Shown in pieces: positions 1-4,937 of a stretch of DNA of 5,684 nt. A program made the position numbers and the translations under genes. The DNA is taken from NCBI GenBank assembly GCA_964604875.1, contig CAZSAC010000063.1, positions 1 through 5,684 on the forward strand, written 5' to 3'. The DNA comes from JAVVSR01 sp964604875. GTDB lineage: Bacteria; Bacillota; Clostridia; Christensenellales; CAG-917. The notes under the pieces are model-generated. The model was not told the origin of the DNA. It did not search any database and saw only the letters and a program-made list of their open reading frames with translations. Every line of letters begins with the position of its first letter. Position 1 is the stretch's first letter.

Positions 1-246
1 ATCATAGTTTTGTTGTAAATCAAAGTAATTTACAAAAAAATTTTCTTCTTTTGTGAGAATAATTACCTTGTCGCCCTCGTTTTTTAAAATCGCGCGTTTG
101 TTTTGGGCAAAAATTTCAAAAAAATCGGAATTTTTTTTATATCTGACCACTTGTCCGCATTCCAAAGACTTTTCTATATTAAATTCCTCAGGGCGAAAAA
201 CAGTTATCTTCCCTTTTTCAATTTGATAATCCTTATTTTCTAACAT
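1..246 (-). CDS. 8-oxoguanine DNA glycosylase-like protein (OGG N-terminal domain), 3' end outside window
   Basis: Reading the minus strand from the ATG at 246 gives 82 codons without a stop, running off the window edge. The segment FNIEKSLECGQVVRY (residues 22-36) resembles the start of the OGG_N domain, whose usual form is F.L..TL.CGQ.FRW. YFDLQQNYD (residues 74-82) resembles the FDL..DY motif that closes that domain. Proteins of this family excise 8-oxoguanine from DNA in base-excision repair. The helix-hairpin-helix catalytic domain with its Lys and Asp would lie outside the window, so activity cannot be judged. The usual FRW is VRY here. The ATG is the only in-frame start: a TGA lies five codons upstream and there is no internal Met. 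No Shine-Dalgarno site precedes it. The gene follows the rpmA terminator and so appears to be its own transcription unit. The family call rests on short motifs. Confidence 0.72.
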   Translation of the reverse strand, partial: MLENKDYQIEKGKITVFRPEEFNIEKSLECGQVVRYKKNSDFFEIFAQNKRAILKNEGDKVIILTKEENFFVNYFDLQQNYD

Positions 247-252
247 ATTTAC

Positions 253-280
253 ATTATATCATACGCGCATATGTTTGCAA
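253..280 (-). promoter_or_regulatory. Candidate sigma-A promoter of the glycosylase gene
   Basis: On the minus strand there is a perfect -10 box, TATAAT (258-253), preceded by an extended TGA element. A partial -35 box, TTGCAA (280-275; 4 of 6 matches), lies 16 bp further upstream. Only 6 nt separate the -10 box from the ATG at 246, so transcription should start at or within a base or two of the start codon. The promoter lies immediately beyond the rpmA terminator, which fits an independent gene. Confidence 0.65.
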
Positions 281-282
281 GT

Positions 283-324
283 AAAATAAAAAAAATAAAA
301 AATCCTCCGCAAAATGCGGAGGAT
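283..324 (-). terminator. Intrinsic terminator of the rplU-prp-rpmA operon
   Basis: The minus strand forms a perfect 10-bp stem, ATCCTCCGCA paired with TGCGGAGGAT (arms at 324-315 and 311-302), with a 3-nt loop. A T-rich tract follows at 301-283, interrupted only by single A residues. It lies 18 bp after the rpmA stop codon, a typical placement. Stem strength and T-tract make this the clearest terminator in the window. The plus strand has no matching T-tract, so it works in one direction. Confidence 0.93.
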
Positions 325-342
325 ATCAATTATTCGGTTAAA

Positions 343-624
343 TTACGCCTCAACAGGATATACGCTTACCTGTTTATCAGCTTTACCCTTGCGCTCGAAA
401 CGTACAACACCGCTGGATAACGCAAATAAGGTGTCGTCTTTCCCGATGCCAACGTTTGTGCCCGGGTGGAACTTTGTACCACGTTGACGCACCAAAATAT
501 TGCCTGCCAGAACAAATTGTCCATCAGCACGCTTTGGCCCTAAACGCTTGGATTGGCTATCACGACCGTTGTGAGAGCTACCAGTTCCTTTCTTATGAGC
601 AAAAAGCTGTATATTCATAAACAT
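343..624 (-). CDS. rpmA: 50S ribosomal protein L27, with Prp-cleaved N-terminal extension
   Basis: The product is 93 residues, about the size of bacterial L27 plus a Firmicutes-type leader. L27 belongs to the large ribosomal subunit, and its N-terminus reaches the peptidyl-transferase centre. The family signature G-x-[LIVM]2-x-RQRG-x5-G is visible as GNILVRQRGTKFHPG (residues 41-55), followed by NVGIGKDDTLFA. The N-terminus MFMNIQLF|AHKKG matches the extension that Prp removes in Firmicutes, predicting cleavage between Phe8 and Ala9. The first ATG (624) is preferred over the second (618) because a GGAGGT Shine-Dalgarno site at 638-633 sits 8 nt before it. That site lies inside the last codons of prp, and only 1 nt separates the prp stop from this ATG, so translation is probably coupled. 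It is the last gene of the operon and is followed by a strong terminator. Confidence 0.98.
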   Translation of the reverse strand: MFMNIQLFAHKKGTGSSHNGRDSQSKRLGPKRADGQFVLAGNILVRQRGTKFHPGTNVGIGKDDTLFALSSGVVRFERKGKADKQVSVYPVEA

Positions 625-625
625 A

Positions 626-955
626 CTAAATTACCTCCAATTCAATGAAATCCGAAAATCCCTGATTTAAATCAGCGATTCCCAGAAATAGAGTTTCCAA
701 AACCATATCTGCGTCGTGTCGGCGTTCGGACGATATTTTCTCGGGCATTTGAAGCTTAAAATAACCGTCTTCATCCCTGACTTCTATCTCTGCGTTTACC
801 TTCGCAACCTGCAAAAGCCCTAACGCTGCGGTTTGCACTATCGACGATAACGCCGCGCAAACTATATCCTCGCCCTGCTCGGCATACCCCGTATGCCCCT
901 CGCACTCTACACTAACGATTTTGTCGTTTACTCTGGTGACTTTGACTGTTGTCAT
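626..955 (-). CDS. prp: Ribosomal-processing cysteine protease Prp
   Basis: This 109-residue protein matches the Prp family (formerly YsxB/DUF464), which cuts the N-terminal extension off L27 so that functional ribosomes can form. The catalytic block EGHTGYAEQGEDIVCAALSS supplies His21 and Cys33, spaced as in the characterised Staphylococcus aureus enzyme (His22/Cys34), and also Asp30. Its position between rplU and rpmA is the standard one, and its substrate gene is directly downstream. The ATG overlaps the rplU stop codon by one base (TAATG). Only a weak purine run, AAGAAA, precedes it, so its translation probably depends on ribosomes finishing rplU. No key residue is missing. Function is assigned from motif and context together. 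Confidence 0.96.
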   Translation of the reverse strand: MTTVKVTRVNDKIVSVECEGHTGYAEQGEDIVCAALSSIVQTAALGLLQVAKVNAEIEVRDEDGYFKLQMPEKISSERRHDADMVLETLFLGIADLNQGFSDFIELEVI

Positions 956-1260
956 TATTTCTTAATTGACAAAATCTTAAGCGCTGTAAATGGTTGACGG
1001 TGTCCTTGGCGTTTGCGTTCATTCTTCTTGGCTTTGTATTTGTAAACAATAACTTTATCAAATTTATCGTTATACATAACTTCAGCTTGAACTTTTGCCT
1101 TGGCAGCTTCTGCTCCCGTGAGAACAGCTCCCTCGTCAGCTATCATCAAAACATCAAGATTGATTTTTTCGCCAACGTTGGCGTCTAATTTTTCAACTTT
1201 AATGATTTGGTCTTTTTCAACCTTAAATTGTTTTCCACCGGTTGCAATAATAGCGTACAT
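955..1260 (-). CDS. rplU: 50S ribosomal protein L21
   Basis: The 101-residue product is full length for bacterial L21, an rRNA-binding protein of the large subunit. It starts with MYAIIATGGKQFKVEKDQ, the usual L21 opening (YAII.TGGKQYKV). It carries the C-terminal signature KAKKNERKRQGHRQPFT near residues 76-92, where most relatives have an aromatic residue in place of the Glu of KKNER. An AGGAGGT Shine-Dalgarno site (1272-1266) lies 5 nt before the ATG, so the start is secure. It is the first gene of the rplU-prp-rpmA operon, preceded by a candidate promoter and a structured leader. It ends in a one-base overlap with prp. Confidence 0.98.
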   Translation of the reverse strand: MYAIIATGGKQFKVEKDQIIKVEKLDANVGEKINLDVLMIADEGAVLTGAEAAKAKVQAEVMYNDKFDKVIVYKYKAKKNERKRQGHRQPFTALKILSIKK

Positions 1261-1332
1261 TTTTTACCTCCTCTATCCAGTCTCGCTGTTCGGGTGACCT
1301 ATGGTGCTTTAACCCTAGACAAGCGGCTCGAC
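1261..1332 (-). promoter_or_regulatory. Structured 5' leader of rplU, candidate L21 leader RNA
   Basis: The roughly 70-nt untranslated leader can fold into one extended, interrupted hairpin, worked out by hand. The helices are GTC/GAC (1332-1330 with 1282-1280), CGCT/AGCG (1325-1322 with 1287-1284), GT/AC (1320-1319 with 1289-1288), GGGT/ACCC (1315-1312 with 1295-1292) and ACC/GGT (1305-1303 with 1299-1297, loop ATA). The AGGAGGT ribosome-binding site at 1272-1266 lies just outside the base of the fold. A conserved ribosomal-protein leader upstream of rplU is known in low-GC Gram-positive bacteria (Rfam L21_leader). This element has the right position and size, but I cannot score it against the family model. 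Feedback by L21 is an inference. Confidence 0.6.
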
Positions 1333-1336
1333 GTAT

Positions 1337-1365
1337 AATTTAGCATAAAAAAACGGTGATGTCAA
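1337..1365 (-). promoter_or_regulatory. Candidate sigma-A promoter of rplU-prp-rpmA
   Basis: A perfect -35 box, TTGACA (1365-1360), is followed after exactly 17 bp by TAAATT (1342-1337; 4 of 6 matches to TATAAT), which has an extended TGC element. The expected transcription start is near 1330, giving a leader of about 70 nt. The -35 box lies almost wholly in the loop of the upstream terminator hairpin, and the terminator's T-tract fills the promoter spacer. Confidence 0.75.
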
Positions 1366-1381
1366 ACAAAAATCACCGTTT
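1347..1381 (-). terminator. Intrinsic terminator after the TM2-SHOCT gene
   Basis: On the minus strand, AACGGTGAT (1380-1372) pairs with ATCACCGTT (1360-1352) across an 11-nt loop. One extra A-T pair extends the stem at 1381/1351. A run of T follows to 1347. The T-tract is fairly short and the loop large, so read-through into rplU is possible. It separates the kinase/TM2 unit from the ribosomal operon while sharing its bases with the rplU promoter. Confidence 0.75.
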
Positions 1382-1386
1382 CCGCC

Positions 1387-1403
1387 GTAATATATAATAT
1401 TAC
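1387..1403. repeat. AT-rich inverted repeat between the TM2-SHOCT stop codon and its terminator
   Basis: GTAATAT and ATATTAC form 7-bp inverted arms around a 3-nt centre. The repeat begins directly after the TM2-SHOCT stop codon and lies about 6 bp before the terminator stem. As RNA it would be a weak hairpin. It might protect the transcript 3' end or be a protein site, and chance in A+T-rich DNA is also possible. Confidence 0.5.
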
Positions 1404-1733
1404 TTATAAAAGTTCTTCTTTCTTTTTTCTAAATTCTTCCTCAGTAATAACGCCTTTATCCCAAAGTTCCTTATACTGTATCAAAAGCTCGGCGTTTGAC
1501 TTTCCGAAATTATACTTGCTGGGCGTTACCTGAACGTTGTATTTTTTGTTAAACTCCGCGTCTGTCATAAGCAATGATAAAACGCCCACAACTACGCCGA
1601 TTATTGCGGGGATACCCGTCCAAAAGAATAAAACGCACAATAGCCCCTTTCCGTAATCTCCCAAATAGAAATAGTTTATACCAAAATCTCCAAGTAGTAT
1701 GGAAAAAATCGAAAATGCCAATTTGTCTTTCAT
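1404..1733 (-). CDS. TM2 domain membrane protein with C-terminal SHOCT domain
   Basis: This is a 109-residue protein of unknown function. Residues about 5-56 form a TM2 domain: two hydrophobic helices around the conserved turn, seen as LLGDFGINYFYLGDYGKGLL. The common form is LGxFGxHRFYLGxxxxG, so the usual His-Arg is Asn-Tyr here. A polar linker (57-80) follows. Residues 81-108, including YKELWDKGVITEEEFRKKK, match the SHOCT short C-terminal domain, which is often appended to other domains and thought to mediate oligomerisation. The protein is predicted to sit in the cytoplasmic membrane. The start is supported by AAGGAGA (1745-1739), with AGGAG 6 nt before the ATG. Its gene begins 16 bp after the kinase stop with no promoter between, so the two are probably cotranscribed. 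Sharing a transcript does not show a shared function. Confidence 0.88.
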   Translation of the reverse strand: MKDKLAFSIFSILLGDFGINYFYLGDYGKGLLCVLFFWTGIPAIIGVVVGVLSLLMTDAEFNKKYNVQVTPSKYNFGKSNAELLIQYKELWDKGVITEEEFRKKKEELL

Positions 1734-1749
1734 TAATTTCTCCTTTATT

Positions 1750-3339
1750 TTAGGTGTTTAACGCCTTAAAATTCTTTTTATTTGCCTTATAAAGGCATTT
1801 GAATACTTCAAACTGTTTGTCGTATATTTCTCTGTTTTTCGGGTTTGGCGTATAGACGTTGGTAACTTTTATAAAATCCTTTACCTTTTCTATTGCGGGA
1901 ATAAGCCCCAAGCCCACGCCCATAACAGCCGCCGCGCCGACTGCGCCCACATTTTGAGGCTCGTCAACGGTTTCGACCTGTTTATTTAAAATGTCTGCAA
2001 GAATTTGGCAAGTTACGGGACTAAGCGCGCCACCGCCGACAAAACGTACCTTGTCGCCTAACTTAACTTTGTTTGCAGACGCCTCGTACATCCAACGCTG
2101 ATGGAAACATACCCCCTCTACAACAGCGCGGATAAGCTCCGTCTTGCCCGTATCCAAGGAAATATTGAAAAACATACCCTTTGCCAACGGGTCCTCAAAA
2201 GGACACCGATTTCCGTGCAACCACGGCGCAAACAAAACGCCACCGCTTCCCGCAGGAACTTTTTTGATGACGGCTGTCATATATTCATATAAACTTTCAT
2301 ATTCGGTTTCATAGCTTTCGGCAACGTCAACCTTTTGCAAATAAATGCCGATTTCGTCCATCGCCAAGTGATTTTTAACCCACTCTAAGCACTTGCCCGA
2401 CGTTTCCATTTCGGCAAAAAAGTTAAATTTGCCAGTCTGCGCGCCCTGTATTGCCGCAATCATCGTGACAATATCCACCGTTTGTTTATCAGTTACCGTG
2501 CTAACCCAACCTGAAGTGCCCGAATAAATGTGCGTATCACCCAGCTCCACACTGCCTGCGCCAACCCCAATTAACGCAGCGTCGCCGCCACCGCCAAATA
2601 CGGGGGTACCCTCTGCTAAGCCTAATTCTTCCGCAGCTTTTTTGGTCAATCCGCCGATTTTATCGGTAGATTTAACAATTTCCGGCAGATGTTTAAGATT
2701 TACTCCAAACATCTTGCACGTCGGAATAGACCACTCGGATTTAGTTTTATCCTTCAACAAGGTTGCAAACGCGGAATCCTCTGTCATTATGTATTTTTCA
2801 CAACAACGCCCAATAAGATACTCTTTAACGTCCAACCATTTGTACGCTTTTTTAAAGTTCTCAGGCTCGTGCGCCTCAACCCACTTATATTTCCAAACAG
2901 GGTCCTTGACGCTAGCAGGCACCACGCCCGTATAGTACAACGCCTTAAGAAGTCTAAATATATTTGCGCCGGATATTTGCGGTCCGTACGCCAAATATTT
3001 TTTTATTTCAGCCTTGCCTCTTTGGTCCATATAACTCATCGGACGCCTGACTGCGTTGCCTTTCTCGTCAATTAAAACCATACCCTGCATTTGTGAACAA
3101 AAGGAAACACCCTTAATTTTACTAACATCGATTTTCGCCTTTTCGACAGTTTCACGAGTGGTAACGCACATCGCCTCCCACCATTCGTCAGCATCCTGTT
3201 CCGCGCCTCCGTCCTCATATACAAAAAGCGAATAGCCGTGGCTTGCCGCGGCAAGCATCTTTATATTTTGGTCAATTTCAAACAGACAGGTTTTTACGCC
3301 CGTTGTCCCGATATCATAGGCAATCACATAGTTTTCCAT
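1750..3339 (-). CDS. FGGY-family carbohydrate kinase, xylulokinase-like, substrate uncertain
   Basis: The 529-residue protein has the complete FGGY two-domain fold and should phosphorylate a sugar or polyol with ATP in the cytoplasm. Visible motifs are AYDIGTTGVKT (residues 7-17, phosphate loop), EQDADEWW (47-54), CSQMQGMVLID (81-91), SYMDQRGKAEI (102-112), FGGGGDAALIGVGAG (248-262, with Asp253 as likely catalytic base), SGTSGWVS (273-280) and FVGGGALSPVTCQILAD (433-449, ATP side). In E. coli XylB the region matching MQG reads MHG and contacts xylulose, so the His-to-Gln change, and DA where XylB has DN, caution against calling it xylulokinase. The length exceeds the 484 residues of XylB. An ATG at 3357 would add six residues, but GGGAG (3352-3348) sits 8 nt before the ATG at 3339, so the latter is chosen. 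No isomerase, transporter or regulator gene is adjacent. Confidence 0.9.
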   Translation of the reverse strand: MENYVIAYDIGTTGVKTCLFEIDQNIKMLAAASHGYSLFVYEDGGAEQDADEWWEAMCVTTRETVEKAKIDVSKIKGVSFCSQMQGMVLIDEKGNAVRRPMSYMDQRGKAEIKKYLAYGPQISGANIFRLLKALYYTGVVPASVKDPVWKYKWVEAHEPENFKKAYKWLDVKEYLIGRCCEKYIMTEDSAFATLLKDKTKSEWSIPTCKMFGVNLKHLPEIVKSTDKIGGLTKKAAEELGLAEGTPVFGGGGDAALIGVGAGSVELGDTHIYSGTSGWVSTVTDKQTVDIVTMIAAIQGAQTGKFNFFAEMETSGKCLEWVKNHLAMDEIGIYLQKVDVAESYETEYESLYEYMTAVIKKVPAGSGGVLFAPWLHGNRCPFEDPLAKGMFFNISLDTGKTELIRAVVEGVCFHQRWMYEASANKVKLGDKVRFVGGGALSPVTCQILADILNKQVETVDEPQNVGAVGAAAVMGVGLGLIPAIEKVKDFIKVTNVYTPNPKNREIYDKQFEVFKCLYKANKKNFKALNT

Positions 3340-3347
3340 AAAATACT

Positions 3348-3352
3348 CTCCC
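3348..3352 (-). promoter_or_regulatory. Shine-Dalgarno site that sets the kinase start
   Basis: GGGAG lies 8 nt before the ATG at 3339. It falls inside the six extra codons of a longer reading frame that begins at the ATG at 3357, and that upstream ATG has no ribosome-binding site of its own. Confidence 0.85.
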
Positions 3353-3356
3353 TTCA

Positions 3357-3372
3357 TAGAGTTATAACTCTA
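3357..3372. promoter_or_regulatory. Perfect 16-bp palindrome at the kinase promoter, candidate operator
   Basis: TAGAGTTATAACTCTA equals its own reverse complement over all 16 bases. It abuts the last base of the candidate -10 box and covers the expected transcription start near 3365, a classic repressor position. The GTTATAAC core resembles the GT..TA..AC pattern of some GntR-type operators, but this is only a resemblance. In RNA it could also form a short hairpin ahead of the Shine-Dalgarno site. No regulator gene is in the window. Confidence 0.6.
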
Positions 3373-3401
3373 CTTTATCATACCGCTATTTGGCAAGTCA
3401 A
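3372..3401 (-). promoter_or_regulatory. Candidate promoter of the kinase/TM2-SHOCT unit
   Basis: TTGACT (3401-3396; 5 of 6 matches to the -35 consensus) and TAAAGT (3377-3372; 4 of 6 to the -10) are 18 bp apart. The -10 box has an extended TGA element. The site lies in the 95-bp gap between the rng stop and the kinase start, the only large gap in this half of the window. An overlapping TATGAT (5 of 6) is an alternative -10 but has a poorer -35 partner. Confidence 0.55.
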
Positions 3402-3434
3402 TAAAAAATTTGGTCTTCAATACAATTTTATATT

Positions 3435-4937
3435 TTAGTACAACAATTTTGCGTCGTCTGGCAAAGTCAAAATAACGGAGTTGTCTGTCATTATTTCAAA
3501 CTTCTCGTGATGAATGTTTTCATCTGGTATAATGTAAATACGTTTCCCCCGCCAAATGGTTGCGCAATCAGTCGCTAGATATCTAAGCGTAAATAATTTG
3601 CTATACATATCCGGGTTCATCCTTACAATAACCGCCTTCGGGTCGGAATCGTTGAATAAAGCTATAAGTTCGTCTCGCATACGCATTATCATATATTCCT
3701 CAGAAAAGATATAGCCGTCTCCATCGCAATATGGACACATTTTAAACAAAATTTCATAAATAGTGCTTCTAGTCTTTTTTCGTGTAAACTCCACCAAGCC
3801 TAAAGTTGTCATAACCGGCTGCGATGTGCGTGTTCTGTCACGCTTTAGACAGTTTTTAAGATGAGTTATCACATTTTCACGGTTTTGTTCTAAAGACATA
3901 TCTATATAGTCAACAATAATAATTCCGCCTATATTTCTAAGCCGCAGCTGCTTGGCGATTTCCTCCGACGCAATTAAATTGGTCTTTAAAAACGTACTTT
4001 CCAAATCATTTTCGCCAACGTATTTCCCCGTATTGACGTCTATTACCGTCAAAGCCTCGGTGCGGTCTATAACCAAATATGCGCCGTTTCTAAGCGTAAC
4101 TTTACGCTTATTTAGCTTTTCAATTTGGCTATTCAAATTATAATGGCTTAACAAATTTTCTGTGCCTTCGTAAAGCTCCAAAATATTTTTATCCGGATAC
4201 ATTTCAGATATTTTATCTTTCAAATCACGATAGACATAGCTGTTATTTACGACAATTTGCGTAATATCCTTATCTAAAATATCCCTAATCGTACGGAAAA
4301 TCAAATCGCCTTCTTCGTAAATCACGGAGCCGTTTTTGGCAAGATTATAACTTGCAATAATATTATCCCACTTTGTGCGCAGAGCGCGCATTTCCGCCAA
4401 GATTTCCTCGTCGGAGGCGTTTTCTGCGGCAGTTCTTACAATATATCCCGTGTTTGGAGGGCAGTTTTGACTCACCAAATTTTCCAAATACGTCCGTCGT
4501 TCATCACTGGATATTTTATGCGATACGCTTACATAATTCATCTGCGGCATAATAACCAACAATCTTCCCGGCAAAGAAATGTTTTGCGATATTCTAACGC
4601 CTTTTGTGCCAAAATAGTCTTTTACAACTTGACATAGCACGCTATCCCCGGGCGAAACGTGCAGTTTTTTAGGCAACGCCTCTGCGCCAACTTCGCCTAG
4701 GCTCGCCTTATCCACCAAGCCCGCCCCAACATATAGGTACGCATTCTTTTCCAACCCTATATCTACAAAAGCCGCCTTCATACCCGCTAAAGTATTTACG
4801 ACTTTCCCTCGATAAATATTTCCAACCAATTTCGGCATAGTGGAGCGTTCCAAATAATATTCCACCAATTCGCCGTCTTCAACCATCGCAACTCTAACCC
4901 TCTGCGGATGATAATCAATTAAAAGAATTTTTTTCAA
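3435..4937 (-). CDS. rng: Ribonuclease G/E family endoribonuclease
   Basis: The 500-residue enzyme is close in length to RNase G (489 in E. coli) and lacks the long C-terminal scaffold of RNase E. It should cut single-stranded, 5'-monophosphorylated RNA in rRNA maturation and mRNA decay. Residues about 35-115 form the S1-type RNA-binding domain (GNIYRGKV...GMKAAFVDIGLEKNAYLYV). The DNase I-like catalytic part has VIDRTEALTVIDVNTGKYVG and IIIVDYIDMS, giving Asp300 and Asp343, which correspond to the Mg-binding Asp303 and Asp346 of RNase E. MCPYCDGDG (Cys401, Cys404) is the zinc-link CPxC. The start is TTG at 4937: GGGAGG (4949-4944) lies 6 nt before it and the family N-terminus KKILLIDYHPQRVRVA begins there. 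An upstream TTG at 4970 would add eleven unlikely residues. The start overlaps the upstream stop by 4 nt (TTGA). Confidence 0.97.
   Translation of the reverse strand: MKKILLIDYHPQRVRVAMVEDGELVEYYLERSTMPKLVGNIYRGKVVNTLAGMKAAFVDIGLEKNAYLYVGAGLVDKASLGEVGAEALPKKLHVSPGDSVLCQVVKDYFGTKGVRISQNISLPGRLLVIMPQMNYVSVSHKISSDERRTYLENLVSQNCPPNTGYIVRTAAENASDEEILAEMRALRTKWDNIIASYNLAKNGSVIYEEGDLIFRTIRDILDKDITQIVVNNSYVYRDLKDKISEMYPDKNILELYEGTENLLSHYNLNSQIEKLNKRKVTLRNGAYLVIDRTEALTVIDVNTGKYVGENDLESTFLKTNLIASEEIAKQLRLRNIGGIIIVDYIDMSLEQNRENVITHLKNCLKRDRTRTSQPVMTTLGLVEFTRKKTRSTIYEILFKMCPYCDGDGYIFSEEYMIMRMRDELIALFNDSDPKAVIVRMNPDMYSKLFTLRYLATDCATIWRGKRIYIIPDENIHHEKFEIMTDNSVILTLPDDAKLLY

Noticed and set aside
994..1297. 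Two plus-strand open frames opposite rplU
   Set aside because: They are antisense to a fully conserved ribosomal protein gene and have no domain resemblance. The hydrophobic look comes from reading Lys-rich codons on the opposite strand.
1333..1338. TTATAC as the rplU -10 box
   Set aside because: It would be 21 bp from the TTGACA box, too far. TAAATT with its extended TGC element has the ideal 17-bp spacing.
2528..2935. Plus-strand open frame of 135 codons, and another of 128 codons at 2689-3075, inside the kinase gene
   Set aside because: Both are antisense to a clearly coding FGGY kinase, lack recognisable motifs, and arise from its codon pattern.
3340..3357. Longer kinase start at the ATG at 3357
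   Set aside because: It would place the GGGAG Shine-Dalgarno site inside the coding sequence, has none of its own, and adds six residues not expected before the phosphate-loop strand.
3402..3434. Possible weak hairpin (AAAATTG with CAAATTTT, one bulge) after rng as a terminator
   Set aside because: The stem is almost all A-T with a bulge, and the T residues are used up in the stem. I see no convincing terminator between rng and the kinase, so read-through is possible.
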